Positions 53,850 to 62,601 of a stretch of 64,000 bases of DNA are shown here, piece by piece; the first letter of the stretch is position 1, and each line of letters begins with the position of its first letter. The stretch is from positions 110,687 through 174,686 of the forward strand of contig NZ_SEOO01000005.1 in assembly GCF_004152865.1 (NCBI RefSeq), written 5' to 3'. The translations under genes and the position numbers were made by a program. The DNA comes from Sphingobium cupriresistens. GTDB taxonomy: Bacteria > Pseudomonadota > Alphaproteobacteria > Sphingomonadales > Sphingomonadaceae. The notes beneath the pieces were generated by a model that saw only the letters and a program-made list of their open reading frames with translations, searched no databases and was not told where the DNA came from.

Positions 53850-54494
53850 TTAGTGGATGAAGATGATGGCGAGAAGCGCCGGAAGGGCGAGGCCGATCGC
53901 GACCAGCGGCCAGGTGCTGGGCCGTTTCTTGGCGTGAAGGTGGAGCAGCACCAGGCCGGTCAGCGCGAAGACGAAGCAGGCGATCGAGAAAATATCGATG
54001 AACCATTTCCACACGCCGCCGGCATTGCGACCCTTGTGCAGATCGTTGAGATAGCTGATCCAGCCGCGGCTGGTGCTTTCGCTGGTGACGGCGCCGCTGT
54101 GCCGGTCGATCGATACCCAGCCATCGCCACCGGGGCGGGGCAGGGCCAGATAGATTTCATCGGCGGACCATTCGGCATTGCCGACGCCCGGCAGGCCCAC
54201 CGATTTTTCGACCCATGTCGCGACGGGCGCGGGCAGGGGCTTCTTCGCGTCGGGCGCGTCATTGGCCGCGACCTGTTGCAGCAGGTCGGCGGGCAGGGTG
54301 GCGCTCTTTTCGATGGTCCGGGGCGATGCTTCGACATCGGCGGCGTGATTGAGGGTGATGCCGGTAAAGGCGAAAAGCAGCAGGCCGATCAGGCTGACGG
54401 CCGAACTCACCCAATGCCAGGTATGGAGCTGCTTCATCCAGAAGGCCTTGGCGCTCTTCTTCCTGGTCGTCTGGATGCGGGCGGTTCCGTGCAT
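53850..54494 (-). CDS. PepSY-associated membrane protein
   Basis: The 214-aa protein has three membrane helices (~30-50, ~165-185, ~195-213) and a periplasmic PepSY-like loop. Histidines sit near helix ends: KQLHTWHWVSS, LNHAADV, NDLHKGRN and LLHLHAKK. These could carry haem b for transmembrane electron transfer. It is first of the four-gene chain PepSY-DUF2271-DUF4198-ApbE and lies directly behind two operator-like palindromes. It is distinct from the larger PepSY protein at 19084. Confidence 0.85.
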   Translation of the reverse strand: MHGTARIQTTRKKSAKAFWMKQLHTWHWVSSAVSLIGLLLFAFTGITLNHAADVEASPRTIEKSATLPADLLQQVAANDAPDAKKPLPAPVATWVEKSVGLPGVGNAEWSADEIYLALPRPGGDGWVSIDRHSGAVTSESTSRGWISYLNDLHKGRNAGGVWKWFIDIFSIACFVFALTGLVLLHLHAKKRPSTWPLVAIGLALPALLAIIFIH

Positions 54495-54534
54495 GGGGTG
54501 GGATATGTCCTGCGCTATGATGATCCTCGCATAA

Positions 54535-54567
54535 CGCGAACGACTCGCAGTTGCAAACGAGTCGCAG
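54535..54567 (-). promoter_or_regulatory. Tandem Fur-box-like palindromes before the PepSY operon
   Basis: CGCGAACGACTCGCAG (54535-54550) and TTGCAAACGAGTCGCAG (54551-54567) are adjacent imperfect palindromes with TCGC/GCGA halves similar to the sites at 47102 and 49608. They lie 41-73 bases upstream of the PepSY start. Iron-responsive control of the leftward operon is inferred. Confidence 0.55.
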
Positions 54568-54775
54568 CAGGAAATTGTATCAAAATGTAAGGAGAGCCGG
54601 ATCGGGATGCGACAAGAGGCCCCTTCCGGCCGATCTATGGCGTGGCCTTGCTATTGACGACCATGGCCACCACCTCTAGCCGCACTGTATGCCTGATGTA
54701 ACACGGATTATATGTCCGGTATGTCACGGATTTTGATAGCTGCGCGGGGGGAGAGCGCGTGGCTGCTGCTAGGAC

Positions 54776-55771
54776 ATGACTATGCTATTGCCGGCCGTAG
54801 CTGCGGGAATGATGATGATCGGGACGCAGGCGGAAGCCGCCGCGCCGCAACTGGCCGTGGCTGCGGAGGTTGCTGGCGAGGCGCAGGATGCCGCGCCGTC
54901 CGCTCCGTCCGCCGCCACGGCCCAGGCACCCGTTCAGGCGCCCGCTGCCCCGCCGCTCGCCCCACAGGGCGACGCGGCGCAGGACATCGTGGTCACCGGC
55001 GACAAGGGCGCGCCCAAAGGCGACCCGCTGGAGCAGCTCAACGCCAAGAGTTTCGAGGCGGTGCAGTCGGTCGACAAGGCGGTCGTGGAGCCGGTGGCGA
55101 AGGCCTATAACAAGGGCCTGCCGCGCCCGGTGCGCAAGGGGTTGCGCAACTTCTTTTCGAACCTGGGCGAACCGATCGTGGCGGCCGCCTATCTGTTGCA
55201 GTTCAAACCGGGCAAGGCGTTCGAGACGGCCGGGCGCTTTGGCGTCAATACGACGCTGGGTTTCGTCGGGATGTTCGATGTGGCCAAGCGCAAGCCGTTC
55301 AACCTGCCCCATCGCGACAATGGCATTGCCAATACTTTGGGTTTCTACGGCGTAGGGCCGGGGCCGTATATGTATTTGCCGGTCGTCGGGCCGACCACGT
55401 TGCGCGACATCATCGGCGATACGGCGGACAAGATGATCCTGCCTTTCGCCCTGGGCGGCAAATTCTTCAAGCCGGCCTATGTCATTCCCGCGACGATCCT
55501 GAACCAGTTGGGCGAGCGCGCCGCATTCGACGAGACGATCACGGCGATCCGCAAGGAAGACGATCCCTATACCGTCTACAAGACGCTGTACCTGAAACAG
55601 CGTAAGGCGGAGATCGAAGCGCTGCACGGGCGCGTGTCGGCGGAGCCGGTTGTGCCCATCTATGGCGACGGCCTGCGCACGCCGGGCAAGAAAGATGCGC
55701 CCAAGGTCGTGTTACCCGATCCCTATGCGGACGATGATGCCGCCGAACCGGCGCCGGACGCGCCGCAATAA
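54776..55771 (+). CDS. MlaA/VacJ family phospholipid-transport protein
   Basis: The 331-aa protein has the MlaA domain at residues ~80-270 (DPLEQLNAKSFEAVQSVDK, RNFFSNLGEPIVAAAYLLQ, NTTLGFVGMFDVAKRKPF, GPYMYLPVVGPTTLRD), which removes misplaced phospholipids from the outer membrane outer leaflet. The N-terminus has a signal-like segment but no lipobox Cys, and a stop codon lies two codons upstream, so it cannot be extended. It may be periplasmic rather than a lipoprotein. Divergent from the PepSY operon. Confidence 0.88.
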   Translation: MTMLLPAVAAGMMMIGTQAEAAAPQLAVAAEVAGEAQDAAPSAPSAATAQAPVQAPAAPPLAPQGDAAQDIVVTGDKGAPKGDPLEQLNAKSFEAVQSVDKAVVEPVAKAYNKGLPRPVRKGLRNFFSNLGEPIVAAAYLLQFKPGKAFETAGRFGVNTTLGFVGMFDVAKRKPFNLPHRDNGIANTLGFYGVGPGPYMYLPVVGPTTLRDIIGDTADKMILPFALGGKFFKPAYVIPATILNQLGERAAFDETITAIRKEDDPYTVYKTLYLKQRKAEIEALHGRVSAEPVVPIYGDGLRTPGKKDAPKVVLPDPYADDDAAEPAPDAPQ

Positions 55772-55793
55772 AGCTTGTATTCGCGCGACACGG

Positions 55794-55830
55794 AAAGAGC
55801 GTCATTCTCGCGAAGAGAATGACGCTCTTT
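55794..55830. terminator. Bidirectional terminator with perfect 16-bp stem
   Basis: AAAGAGCGTCATTCTC (55794-55809) and GAGAATGACGCTCTTT (55815-55830) pair perfectly around a 5-base loop. T-runs on both strands fit a shared terminator for the convergent MlaA-like and glutamate dehydrogenase genes. Confidence 0.9.
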
Positions 55831-55909
55831 CTGTTGGCGGCTAAGGCATGGCGTGTTCCCAGATCAGACGGCAGGACTGGGTTCAGGCCTTCGCCGGAAC
55901 GCCCGTCTC

Positions 55910-58900
55910 TTACCGCCCCAGCAGGCCGCGCGCCTGGCCTGCTATCTCGGCGAGCATTGCGACGTTGGGCGTCGCGGCCGCCTTGGCGCGCTGGACCAGG
56001 GTGCGGAACTGGCGGACGCGGGCGCCCTTGGCCTGCAACCAGTTCTCGACATGGGTGGCGATATCCTTCCCCTTCCCCTGGGCCAGGAAATCGAGCCGGA
56101 CCTGCTGCATGTCGCGGGCGACGCCGGAAATGAGCAGCCGTTCCCACGGATCGGTCGGCTCCATCCGCGCGGCCGCGGACTGGACCCAGTCGATGCCGAC
56201 CGCTTCGCCCAGATGGGTGAAGGCGCGGGTGAGCGCGACTTCCTCCACGCCCATGCGCGCGGCGAGAGCGGCGATGCCGACCGCGCCGTCTAGCTTGAAC
56301 AGCCCCGCCGTGCGCAGCGCCAGGGTTTCGGGCGCGCCAAGGCCGAGCAGCCGGTCGGTGACGGCATTGGTGCGACGCTGCGCCTCGCTGGTCAGCAGAT
56401 CGTCGACCTGGGCGGCCAGGGTGCCGACGCCCTTGGACAGGCGATCATGCCCTTCGCTGGGCAGCGTCCCGGCGGGCAGGGCGCGCAATATGTCTGCAAT
56501 CTGCGCGCGCATGCCGCCCGCGATATCGCTGAACAGGGCGAGGCGGGCGCCTTCCGACATGTCCGCTGCGTCGATATCCGCCCAGAGCGCGCCGATGTCG
56601 TAAAGCCGTTCGGCGATCAGGAAGGCGCTGGCAAGGTCGGCCATCGAACAGCCTTCTTCTTCCGCCAGTTCGAACGGATGGATGAGGCCCAGGCGATTGA
56701 CGATACGGTTGGCGACCTTGGTGGCGATGATTTCCTTGCGCAGCGCATGGGCGGCGATGGCGTCCGCTTCCTTCTTCTGCATTGCGGCGGGGAAGGCGGC
56801 CATGAGCTCGCCGGTCATGCTGTCGTCGGTCGCCAGATCGCCATGTTCGATCGCATCCTGCAACGCCAGCTTGGCGGTCGAGAGCAGGACGGCCAGTTCA
56901 GGGCGGGTCAGCCCCTGGCCGTCTTGGCCGCGACGCAGCAACTGGTCGTTAGCGGCCAGCCCTTCAACCTGACGGTCGAGCCGGCCGGTTTCCTCGAACG
57001 TCTCGATCAGGCGGACATAGGAGGCAAGGTCGGCCGCGCCGCCCGCTTCGGCGATGGAAAGGCCGAGCGCCTGGAGGCGGTTATCCTCCAGCACGATGTC
57101 GCCGACCGCGTCGGTCATGCTTTCGAGCAGTGCGTTGCGCTTGTCGAAGGGTAGGCGACCCTCGATCATCTCCTTGTTCAGCGCGATCTTGATGTTCACT
57201 TCGTTGTCCGAACAGTCAACGCCAGCGCTATTGTCGATGAAGTCGGTGTTGATCCGGCCGCCATGGAGTGAGAAGGCGATGCGGCCAGCCTGGGTGACGC
57301 CCAGATTTGCGCCTTCGCCCACCACCTTGACGCGCAGTTGTTCGGCGTTAATGCGCAGGCGGTCGTTGGCGGGATCGCCGACATCGCCATGGCTTTGCCC
57401 CGCGGCCTTTACATAAGTGCCAATGCCGCCGAACCAGAGCAGGTCGGCCGGCGCCTTCAAGATGGCGGAGATCAGCGCGGCCGGCTCCATTTCCTTGTCG
57501 GTGACGTCGAGCACAGTCTGCATTTCGGGCGTCAGCGCGATACGCTTGAGGCTGCGCGAGAAGACGCCGCCGCCCTTGGAGATGAGCGCCTTGTCATAAT
57601 CCTCCCAGCTGGAGCGGGGCAGGGCGAACATCCGGTGGCGCTCTTCCCAACTCTTCGCCGGATCGGGCGTGGGATCGAAGAAGATGTGGCGATGGTCAAA
57701 GGCGGCGACCAGTTTGATCGCCTTGCTGAGCAACATGCCGTTGCCGAACACGTCGCCCGACATGTCGCCGCAGCCCACGACGCTGACCGGTTCGCTCTGC
57801 ACATCGATGCCCATTTCGGCGAAGTGACGCTGTACGCTGATCCAGGCGCCGCGCGCGGTGATGCCCATCGCCTTGTGATCGTAACCGTTGGAGCCGCCGC
57901 TGGCGAAGGCGTCGCCCAGCCAGAAATCGCGGTCCAGCGCGATCGCGTTGGCGACGTCGGAGAAGGTGGCGGTGCCCTTGTCCGCCGCGACGACGAAATA
58001 GGGATCATCGCCGTCGTTGATGACGACTTGCGCGGGGTGCTTCACCTTGTTCTTCACGATATTGTCGGTGATCGACAGCAGGGACCGAATGAAGATGCGA
58101 TAGCTTTCCGTGCCTTCGGCCAGCCAGGCGTCGCGATCGACCTGGGGGCTGGGCAATTGCTTGGGATAGAAGCCGCCCTTCGCGCCGGTCGGCACGATGA
58201 CGGCGTTCTTGACCCGCTGCGCCTTCATCAGGCCCAGGATTTCGGTGCGGAAATCGTCGCGCCGGTCTGACCAGCGCAGCCCGCCGCGGGCCACCGGACC
58301 GGCGCGCAGGTGGATGCCCTCCACGCGGGGCGAATAGACCCAGATTTCGCGCCAGGGGAGGGGCGCGGGCAGGCCGGGCACCTGTGCGCTGTCGAGCTTG
58401 AACGCCAGCGCTTCCTGCGCCGCAGGGGCGTAGAAATTGGTGCGCAGCGTGGCGGTGATGACGGCGCGCAGCAGGCGCAGCACGCGGTCCTCGTCGATTG
58501 CGGTGACCTGCTCCAGACCCGCTTCGATTGCCGCCTGAGCCTGGGCGATCCGGTCGGCCGCGCCGTCCTGCGCGGCGGGATCATGCAGCGCTTCGAACAG
58601 GTTGATGAGGTTGGCTGTGACGCCTTGCGCCTTGCGCAGCGTTTCGGCGAAGGTAGCCATGCCATAGGCGACGCCGGTCTGCCGCAGATAGCGGTAGAGC
58701 GCGCGGAACAGCACGACCGAGCGCGGCGACAGGCTGGCGGTGACGATCAGTTCGTTGAACCGGTCGTTTTCGGCGCGTCCTTCGAGTACCTGCGCGATCG
58801 CCTCTGTCACGACGCCGGCGCGCGCCACGACTGCCTGCGCGTCGCCGCCGGCGGGCAGTTCCAGCACGAAACGCTGGACATGGCCGAGCGCGCCATTGTC

Positions 58901-60574
58901 GACTGCGGTGGTCATTTCCTCGATCACGCGGAAACCGAAATTCTCGAACACCGGCACCACTTCGGACAGGGCGACCGTATGGCTGCTGTAGAGTTTGAGC
59001 CGCAGGCGTTCGTTGCAGTCTTCCGCGTTGCGATAGATTCGGATCGACTTGTCACCTTCACCCGACAGGCCGTGAAGCAGGCGAATGTCGATCGCGGCCT
59101 CAAGCGGGCCAGCGCCATTGCGATAGGCGAGCGGGAAGCCGGGAGCGAAACGCTGCGCGAGCGCTGCGGCGCGGCCAGCTTCCTCGGTTTCGGCGAGCGC
59201 TTCCTCGACGGCCGGCACCCAGCCGCGCACCATTTGCTTGAGCTGACGGTCGAGCGCGGCGTCATCGGGCACTACCCCGCCTTCGCGCAGGTCGAGCGTG
59301 ATGCGCAGCAGCGCCAGGCCGCCTTCCTCCAGCGCGATCGACCAGCTGAGCACCGGGCCGTTCGCCGCCTGCGCGAGCATATCCTGCACCGCTACGCGAC
59401 GGGCGGTCGACAATTCGTCGCGCGGCAGCCACACGAAGGCATAGAGATGGCGGGCCAGTGCGCTGGTGGCGAGCGCCAGCTTCGGGCGTGGCCGGTCGGT
59501 CAGCGACATGAAGGTCAGCGCCAGCCGCTCCAGCGTTTCGCGGTCGAAGCCGATGGTGATGTCGTGCGGCAGGGCGGTCAGCGCATGGGCCAGCGTCTTG
59601 CCGGCATGGCCGAGCGGATCGAAGCCGAACTTGTCCATCAGGGTCGAGAGCGCCGAGCGGAGCAGCGGCACCTTGTCCGGGGTCGCCGACAGGCCGGTGC
59701 TGGTCCACATGCCGGCGTGGATCGACAGCGCCTTGACCTCCTTTCCGTCCCGCACCGGAATGATGACCAGGTCGAGCAGCACCAGGCGATGCACGCGCGA
59801 GATGCGGCTGGATTTGATGATAAGGGGCGTGCGCTTGCCTTCCTCGAACCAGGAGAAGGCTGCCTCCAGCGAGGCGGGGGCGATCAGCGGCCTGTCATGC
59901 CGGGTGCAGATGCCGAGCGGCGCGCTGCTGCTGCCGTCCCGCTGGATGATCTCATGCCCGGTCTGGGTGAAATGCCGCGCCAGGAACCAGCGCAGCAGGG
60001 CCGCGCCTTCCTCGTCCGGCACGGCGTCCGCATCGGCGGCCATGGCCGCCTGCATCTTGGGCCAGTCCGCCACGGCGGCGCGTACGTCTGCCAGCGTCTC
60101 CTGCAACGATTTTTCCAGCGCGCGGCGCGCCTTCGCGTCGGCCCTGTCGGTTTCGACATAGATCATGGATTCGCGCCGCGCGCCGGGCGTGTCGTCGTCC
60201 AATATGGCGGACAGCGCGCCGTCGCCGTCGCGCGTCACCGACAGAACGGGATGGAACAGGCGGTGAATGGTGATGTCGGCCGCAGCCAGCGTATTGGCGA
60301 TGGAATCGACCAGAAACGGCATGTCGTCATTGACGATGGCCAGGCGCATGAAGCGGCCATTGGCGCCTTCGCCCAGCGTTTCGACCATGATCGCGGCCTG
60401 GCCCGCCTTGCGCCCATTGGCGGCGCGTCCGAGGAAAGCGGCGGCGGCGGCCAGCGCTGCCGCGTCAAACCCCTCGCTTTCGCCGGGCAGGGCGCCCCGG
60501 CTGAGAGCGCCTTCCAGCGCCTCATGGATGGTCTTGTCGACTTCCTTGTTCTTCGCTTCCGCCAGCGCCGTCAT
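55910..60574 (-). CDS. NAD-specific glutamate dehydrogenase (180-kDa class)
   Basis: The ~1554-aa enzyme converts glutamate to 2-oxoglutarate and ammonia with NAD. It belongs to the large GDH-180 class, with ~700 N-terminal regulatory residues (ACT-like modules). The catalytic core has GGLRWSDRRDDFRTE, VPTGAKGGFYPKQ with the substrate Lys, and VVGCGDMSGDVFGNGML. A long C-terminal domain follows. Start at MTALAEAKN (60574) with GAGAGGTGAGCGA upstream; 60589 is the other candidate. Monocistronic in appearance. It supports growth on amino acids as carbon source. Confidence 0.95.
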   Translation of the reverse strand: MTALAEAKNKEVDKTIHEALEGALSRGALPGESEGFDAAALAAAAAFLGRAANGRKAGQAAIMVETLGEGANGRFMRLAIVNDDMPFLVDSIANTLAAADITIHRLFHPVLSVTRDGDGALSAILDDDTPGARRESMIYVETDRADAKARRALEKSLQETLADVRAAVADWPKMQAAMAADADAVPDEEGAALLRWFLARHFTQTGHEIIQRDGSSSAPLGICTRHDRPLIAPASLEAAFSWFEEGKRTPLIIKSSRISRVHRLVLLDLVIIPVRDGKEVKALSIHAGMWTSTGLSATPDKVPLLRSALSTLMDKFGFDPLGHAGKTLAHALTALPHDITIGFDRETLERLALTFMSLTDRPRPKLALATSALARHLYAFVWLPRDELSTARRVAVQDMLAQAANGPVLSWSIALEEGGLALLRITLDLREGGVVPDDAALDRQLKQMVRGWVPAVEEALAETEEAGRAAALAQRFAPGFPLAYRNGAGPLEAAIDIRLLHGLSGEGDKSIRIYRNAEDCNERLRLKLYSSHTVALSEVVPVFENFGFRVIEEMTTAVDNGALGHVQRFVLELPAGGDAQAVVARAGVVTEAIAQVLEGRAENDRFNELIVTASLSPRSVVLFRALYRYLRQTGVAYGMATFAETLRKAQGVTANLINLFEALHDPAAQDGAADRIAQAQAAIEAGLEQVTAIDEDRVLRLLRAVITATLRTNFYAPAAQEALAFKLDSAQVPGLPAPLPWREIWVYSPRVEGIHLRAGPVARGGLRWSDRRDDFRTEILGLMKAQRVKNAVIVPTGAKGGFYPKQLPSPQVDRDAWLAEGTESYRIFIRSLLSITDNIVKNKVKHPAQVVINDGDDPYFVVAADKGTATFSDVANAIALDRDFWLGDAFASGGSNGYDHKAMGITARGAWISVQRHFAEMGIDVQSEPVSVVGCGDMSGDVFGNGMLLSKAIKLVAAFDHRHIFFDPTPDPAKSWEERHRMFALPRSSWEDYDKALISKGGGVFSRSLKRIALTPEMQTVLDVTDKEMEPAALISAILKAPADLLWFGGIGTYVKAAGQSHGDVGDPANDRLRINAEQLRVKVVGEGANLGVTQAGRIAFSLHGGRINTDFIDNSAGVDCSDNEVNIKIALNKEMIEGRLPFDKRNALLESMTDAVGDIVLEDNRLQALGLSIAEAGGAADLASYVRLIETFEETGRLDRQVEGLAANDQLLRRGQDGQGLTRPELAVLLSTAKLALQDAIEHGDLATDDSMTGELMAAFPAAMQKKEADAIAAHALRKEIIATKVANRIVNRLGLIHPFELAEEEGCSMADLASAFLIAERLYDIGALWADIDAADMSEGARLALFSDIAGGMRAQIADILRALPAGTLPSEGHDRLSKGVGTLAAQVDDLLTSEAQRRTNAVTDRLLGLGAPETLALRTAGLFKLDGAVGIAALAARMGVEEVALTRAFTHLGEAVGIDWVQSAAARMEPTDPWERLLISGVARDMQQVRLDFLAQGKGKDIATHVENWLQAKGARVRQFRTLVQRAKAAATPNVAMLAEIAGQARGLLGR

Positions 60575-60886
60575 TCGCTCACCTCTCAACGCGGTTCTAA
60601 CCGCTTCGATCTTAACGGAGGAGGTGCTGGATCGCCGCCATGCGACTCCTCGGCTTTAGGAGCGCCTATATGCGCCCGGCCAGGAGTCGGCTCAACCCTA
60701 GCGGGAAATAAAATTTCTGATCCTTGAAATTAAATGACGAAACGCATCGCGGCCCGCGCGGAGGGCGCGGGGCCTGTCACTGGGGGCGACTATCAACCAG
60801 CCTGCGCCGCATGTCGAGGCTCGATGCGGCGCTATGTGCAGCATTTCACCATGAATGCTGGCGTTATGGCGGCGGGAGATGCCGTG
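60575..60886. other. Intergenic region without a supported gene
   Basis: This 312-base stretch separates the leftward glutamate dehydrogenase start from the end of the leftward PAS gene. I see no credible gene; reading frames here have no ribosome binding site and no family likeness. It presumably holds the promoter of the dehydrogenase gene, but no clear -35/-10 pair stands out. Confidence 0.5.
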
Positions 60887-62197
60887 TCAGCGCGCCGCGG
60901 CGCTGATCACCCGCTGGTTGAGGTCGCTATCCCCCGGCAGCGCGGCGACGATCGCCAGCGTGCCGTCGGCTTCGCGCCGGGCGATGACGACGGCCAGGCC
61001 ATCCGCATCGGTGGCGACTGCGACCGGATCGAGCGCGGCGGCGGCCTTGACCCTGTCGCGCGCCACCTGACGGCGATCGGGCTTGGCTGGCTTCTGCGAT
61101 CGGCGCAACGCGCGCTCGTCGCGCACCAGCGCCTTGAGGCCGCCGGCATAAGCGGACAGATAGGCGGCGAGCGATCCGACGCTGAGCCGGGCCGTCAGCG
61201 CATGATCCAGCGCGGTGGCATATTCGGTGATGCGCGTCTTGTCATAGGTCGCGCCGAAGACCAGTTTGATGACCGCGGTCATGGGGCTGCGCGCCTGCGC
61301 CTTGATGCCATAATCGTGCAGCAGTTCGGCATAATCGTCGGGACGGACCTGCGCGACCTGCGCGAAGTCGTAGGACAGGCTGACGGCGCGATAGAGGGCG
61401 GCGTGGCTGCGCGCTTCGCTGATGCGCACGCGCGCGGCGCCGTCGCGGGCGATCGCCAGCCAGTCGGCGAGCGGCGCGTCCTGCCTCGGACATTCCATGC
61501 CGGTGAGGTCGAGCGTGTCGTCCTCTTCCTCTTCGATGTCGAACGCCAGGCTGTTGCTCTGCTGATCGGCGGCCGGGCCATCGGCCCAGATGGGCGCGGC
61601 GTCGCGCGCGGCGGGCGCGCTGCGCATCGCTTCGTCGACTTCCAGCGCCAGCGCGTCGGACAGGCTGCGGCTGGCCAGTTCTTTCCAGTTGATGACGCCG
61701 AATACGAAGTCGATCGTCTCGTCATCGGATGAGAAAGGCATCAATATGCCGCGATACATGATCTCCGCGCCGCGCTGATTGACGAACTCGGCCTCGAAAC
61801 CGATAGGCGCGGCATTGGCGATGATCTGCAGATAATGGTCGGTCAGGCGCGATAGCAGCGAGCGGGCGGGGACGTCATCGATATAGTCGATCGTCCCCTC
61901 AATCTCGCACTCCTGGCGCAGCGCGGTGCCGAGATAGACGATGGCGGGATTGTCGAGGCCGACGCTGAAGTCGAGCAACACCGAATGCGGGCCGAAATCC
62001 TCCAACTGGTCGGGATTGAGATCCTCGATCGAGGGTAGGGCGCGATCACCCAGCAGCGAGGCCCAATAATTATAGGCGCGCACCTGCATCCGCCGCTCAT
62101 CGGAAATGACGGCGGGGGGCGTTTCGATCAGCGCGTCGCCGGCATAGTCGAAATCGTCCTCGTCATTGGCGGCGTCGCGCCCCCGCAGCGTGTCCAT
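60887..62197 (-). CDS. PAS_5-type sensory protein
   Basis: The 436-aa cytoplasmic protein begins with an acidic region and a PAS_5-type domain at residues ~30-185, with YNYWASLLGDRALPS, IEDLNPDQLEDFGPHS, ARSLLSRLTDHYLQII and EIMYRGILMPFS. The C-terminal half is helical and contains no recognised output domain. Alphaproteobacteria carry many such PAS_5 proteins as signalling components of unknown target. It stands alone ahead of tRNA-Thr. Confidence 0.75.
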   Translation of the reverse strand: MDTLRGRDAANDEDDFDYAGDALIETPPAVISDERRMQVRAYNYWASLLGDRALPSIEDLNPDQLEDFGPHSVLLDFSVGLDNPAIVYLGTALRQECEIEGTIDYIDDVPARSLLSRLTDHYLQIIANAAPIGFEAEFVNQRGAEIMYRGILMPFSSDDETIDFVFGVINWKELASRSLSDALALEVDEAMRSAPAARDAAPIWADGPAADQQSNSLAFDIEEEEDDTLDLTGMECPRQDAPLADWLAIARDGAARVRISEARSHAALYRAVSLSYDFAQVAQVRPDDYAELLHDYGIKAQARSPMTAVIKLVFGATYDKTRITEYATALDHALTARLSVGSLAAYLSAYAGGLKALVRDERALRRSQKPAKPDRRQVARDRVKAAAALDPVAVATDADGLAVVIARREADGTLAIVAALPGDSDLNQRVISAAAR

Positions 62198-62340
62198 CCG
62201 ATCGTCCTAACCTCAGGTCAAAAATACTATTCCGGGATTCGACAGTGGCACGGGATGGTAAATTTCTTGTAAACAGGGCGGGCGGGGCACGGCGGTCGCG
62301 CCACAGCCTGAAAAAAGGAGCAGGGGCAGGAAATGTCCGC

Positions 62341-62368
62341 TTGTTCTTCGTCCCAACCGCTGTTATCT
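62341..62368 (+). promoter_or_regulatory. Possible promoter of tRNA-Thr
   Basis: TTGTTC (62341-62346) and TTATCT (62363-62368) are 16 bases apart, ending 12 bases before the tRNA. Both hexamers deviate from consensus, so the call is tentative. Confidence 0.4.
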
Positions 62369-62380
62369 GCCCGCCCGGAC

Positions 62381-62453
62381 GCCGCTTTAGCTCAGTTGGT
62401 AGAGCATCGCATTCGTAATGCGGGGGTCACAGGTTCGAGTCCTGTAAGCGGCA
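62381..62453 (+). tRNA. tRNA-Thr (anticodon CGT)
   Basis: Acceptor GCCGCTT/AAGCGGC, D-arm GCTC-AGTTGGTAG-AGC, anticodon loop TTCGTAA (anticodon CGT) and T-arm ACAGG-TTCGAGT-CCTGT form a complete cloverleaf. CCA is not encoded: the bases after the discriminator are CCG. The sequence composition changes directly downstream, making this a likely integration site. Confidence 0.95.
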
Positions 62454-62601
62454 CCGTCGCCTTGATAGGCAACCCTCGGAAAACCTAGCGAAAGTGCCTT
62501 TCAGCTTATGGCTGGGAGGGGAGCAGGTTTATGTACCTTTGGGCTGATCCCCATGGGTTCCCAGTGGGTCGGGTGTGGGTGGCTTCCACTATCCATCGTT
62601 G

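Noticed and set aside
54690..54740. Repeated ATGT-ACACGGATTA and ATGTCACGGATTTT segments before the MlaA-like gene
   Set aside because: Possible operator for an unknown regulator, but the two copies differ too much and no regulator is adjacent.
58310..60727. Rightward open frame (805 codons) over the glutamate dehydrogenase gene
   Set aside because: Antisense shadow of the GDH N-terminal part; composition rich in Arg/Gln/Gly without domains.
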